This document shows positions 16,238 to 16,321 of a stretch of 16,321 nucleotides of DNA, piece after piece (the stretch's first letter is position 1; each line of letters begins with the position of its first letter). This DNA is from an uncultured Saprospiraceae bacterium. GTDB taxonomy: Bacteria; Bacteroidota; Bacteroidia; Chitinophagales; Saprospiraceae. The notes below the pieces were generated by a model, which was given only the letters and a program-made list of their open reading frames with translations, ran no database searches and was not told the DNA's origin. Made by a program: the position numbers and the translations under genes. The DNA lies in NCBI GenBank assembly GCA_937969485.1, contig CALBVQ010000027.1, positions 1 to 16,321 of the forward strand. Direction: 5' to 3'.

Positions 16238-16321
16238 TTGTAATATAGGGTACATTTAGAAAGTGTCTTTTAAGTACTTATTGTGGCGATTTATTACTTA
16301 TTTGCCATAATTTTGTCTAAT

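Noticed and set aside
16281..16315. Promoter-like TTG...TAATTTTG near the window end
   Set aside because: The -7 box matches TAnnTTTG, but the spacing to the nearest TTG is 24 nt and the downstream gene, if any, is outside the window.

Overview
The window comes from a member of the Bacteroidota, probably in or near the Flavobacteriia; I cannot name a genus. Four signs point there. There is a SusC/SusD-type outer-membrane pair. There is a type IX secretion C-terminal domain on an exported protein. Promoter candidates have the Bacteroidota form TTG-N18-20-TAnnTTTG. The DNA is AT-rich with no strong Shine-Dalgarno sites. No rRNA, tRNA, CRISPR array, transposase or phage gene was seen.

Bases 1-653 hold no credible gene. 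They carry two direct copies (16-204 and 322-510) of a 189-bp sequence, each of which is itself a long imperfect palindrome, separated by 117 bp containing three smaller palindromes. Next come a DoxX-like membrane protein (654-1043, +) and, convergent with it, a 51-residue membrane protein (1053-1208, -). The two stop codons lie in the arms of one small hairpin. Between 1209 and 1342 are two divergent promoter candidates.

Bases 1343-4650 are a DUF1800/DUF1501 pair closed by a clear terminator (4681-4709). The DUF1501 protein has a Tat-type N-terminus and a type IX sorting domain, while the DUF1800 protein has no visible export signal. A lone true-nitrilase-type enzyme follows (4809-5759, +). 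On the minus strand is a Na+/phosphate cotransporter with a PhoU-like tail (5892-7607), with a good promoter candidate.

Bases 7803-16237 are all on the + strand: a DUF2064 (GT-A fold) protein, then a tight cluster of SusC-like receptor, SusD-like lipoprotein, sodium:solute symporter and an unusual metallophosphoesterase-fold protein (8571-15393; gaps of 19 bp, then overlaps of 1 and 17 bp). A zinc-ribbon-like DUF1272 protein and a DinB-like protein follow, overlapping by 8 bp. The Sus cluster reads as a complete uptake route across both membranes ending in a possible phosphoesterase, with no glycoside hydrolase, so the cargo is unlikely to be an ordinary polysaccharide. The substrate is unknown. 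The points most worth a second look are the palindromic repeat pair, the Sus-symporter-phosphoesterase cluster, and the loss of classical metal ligands in its last protein.
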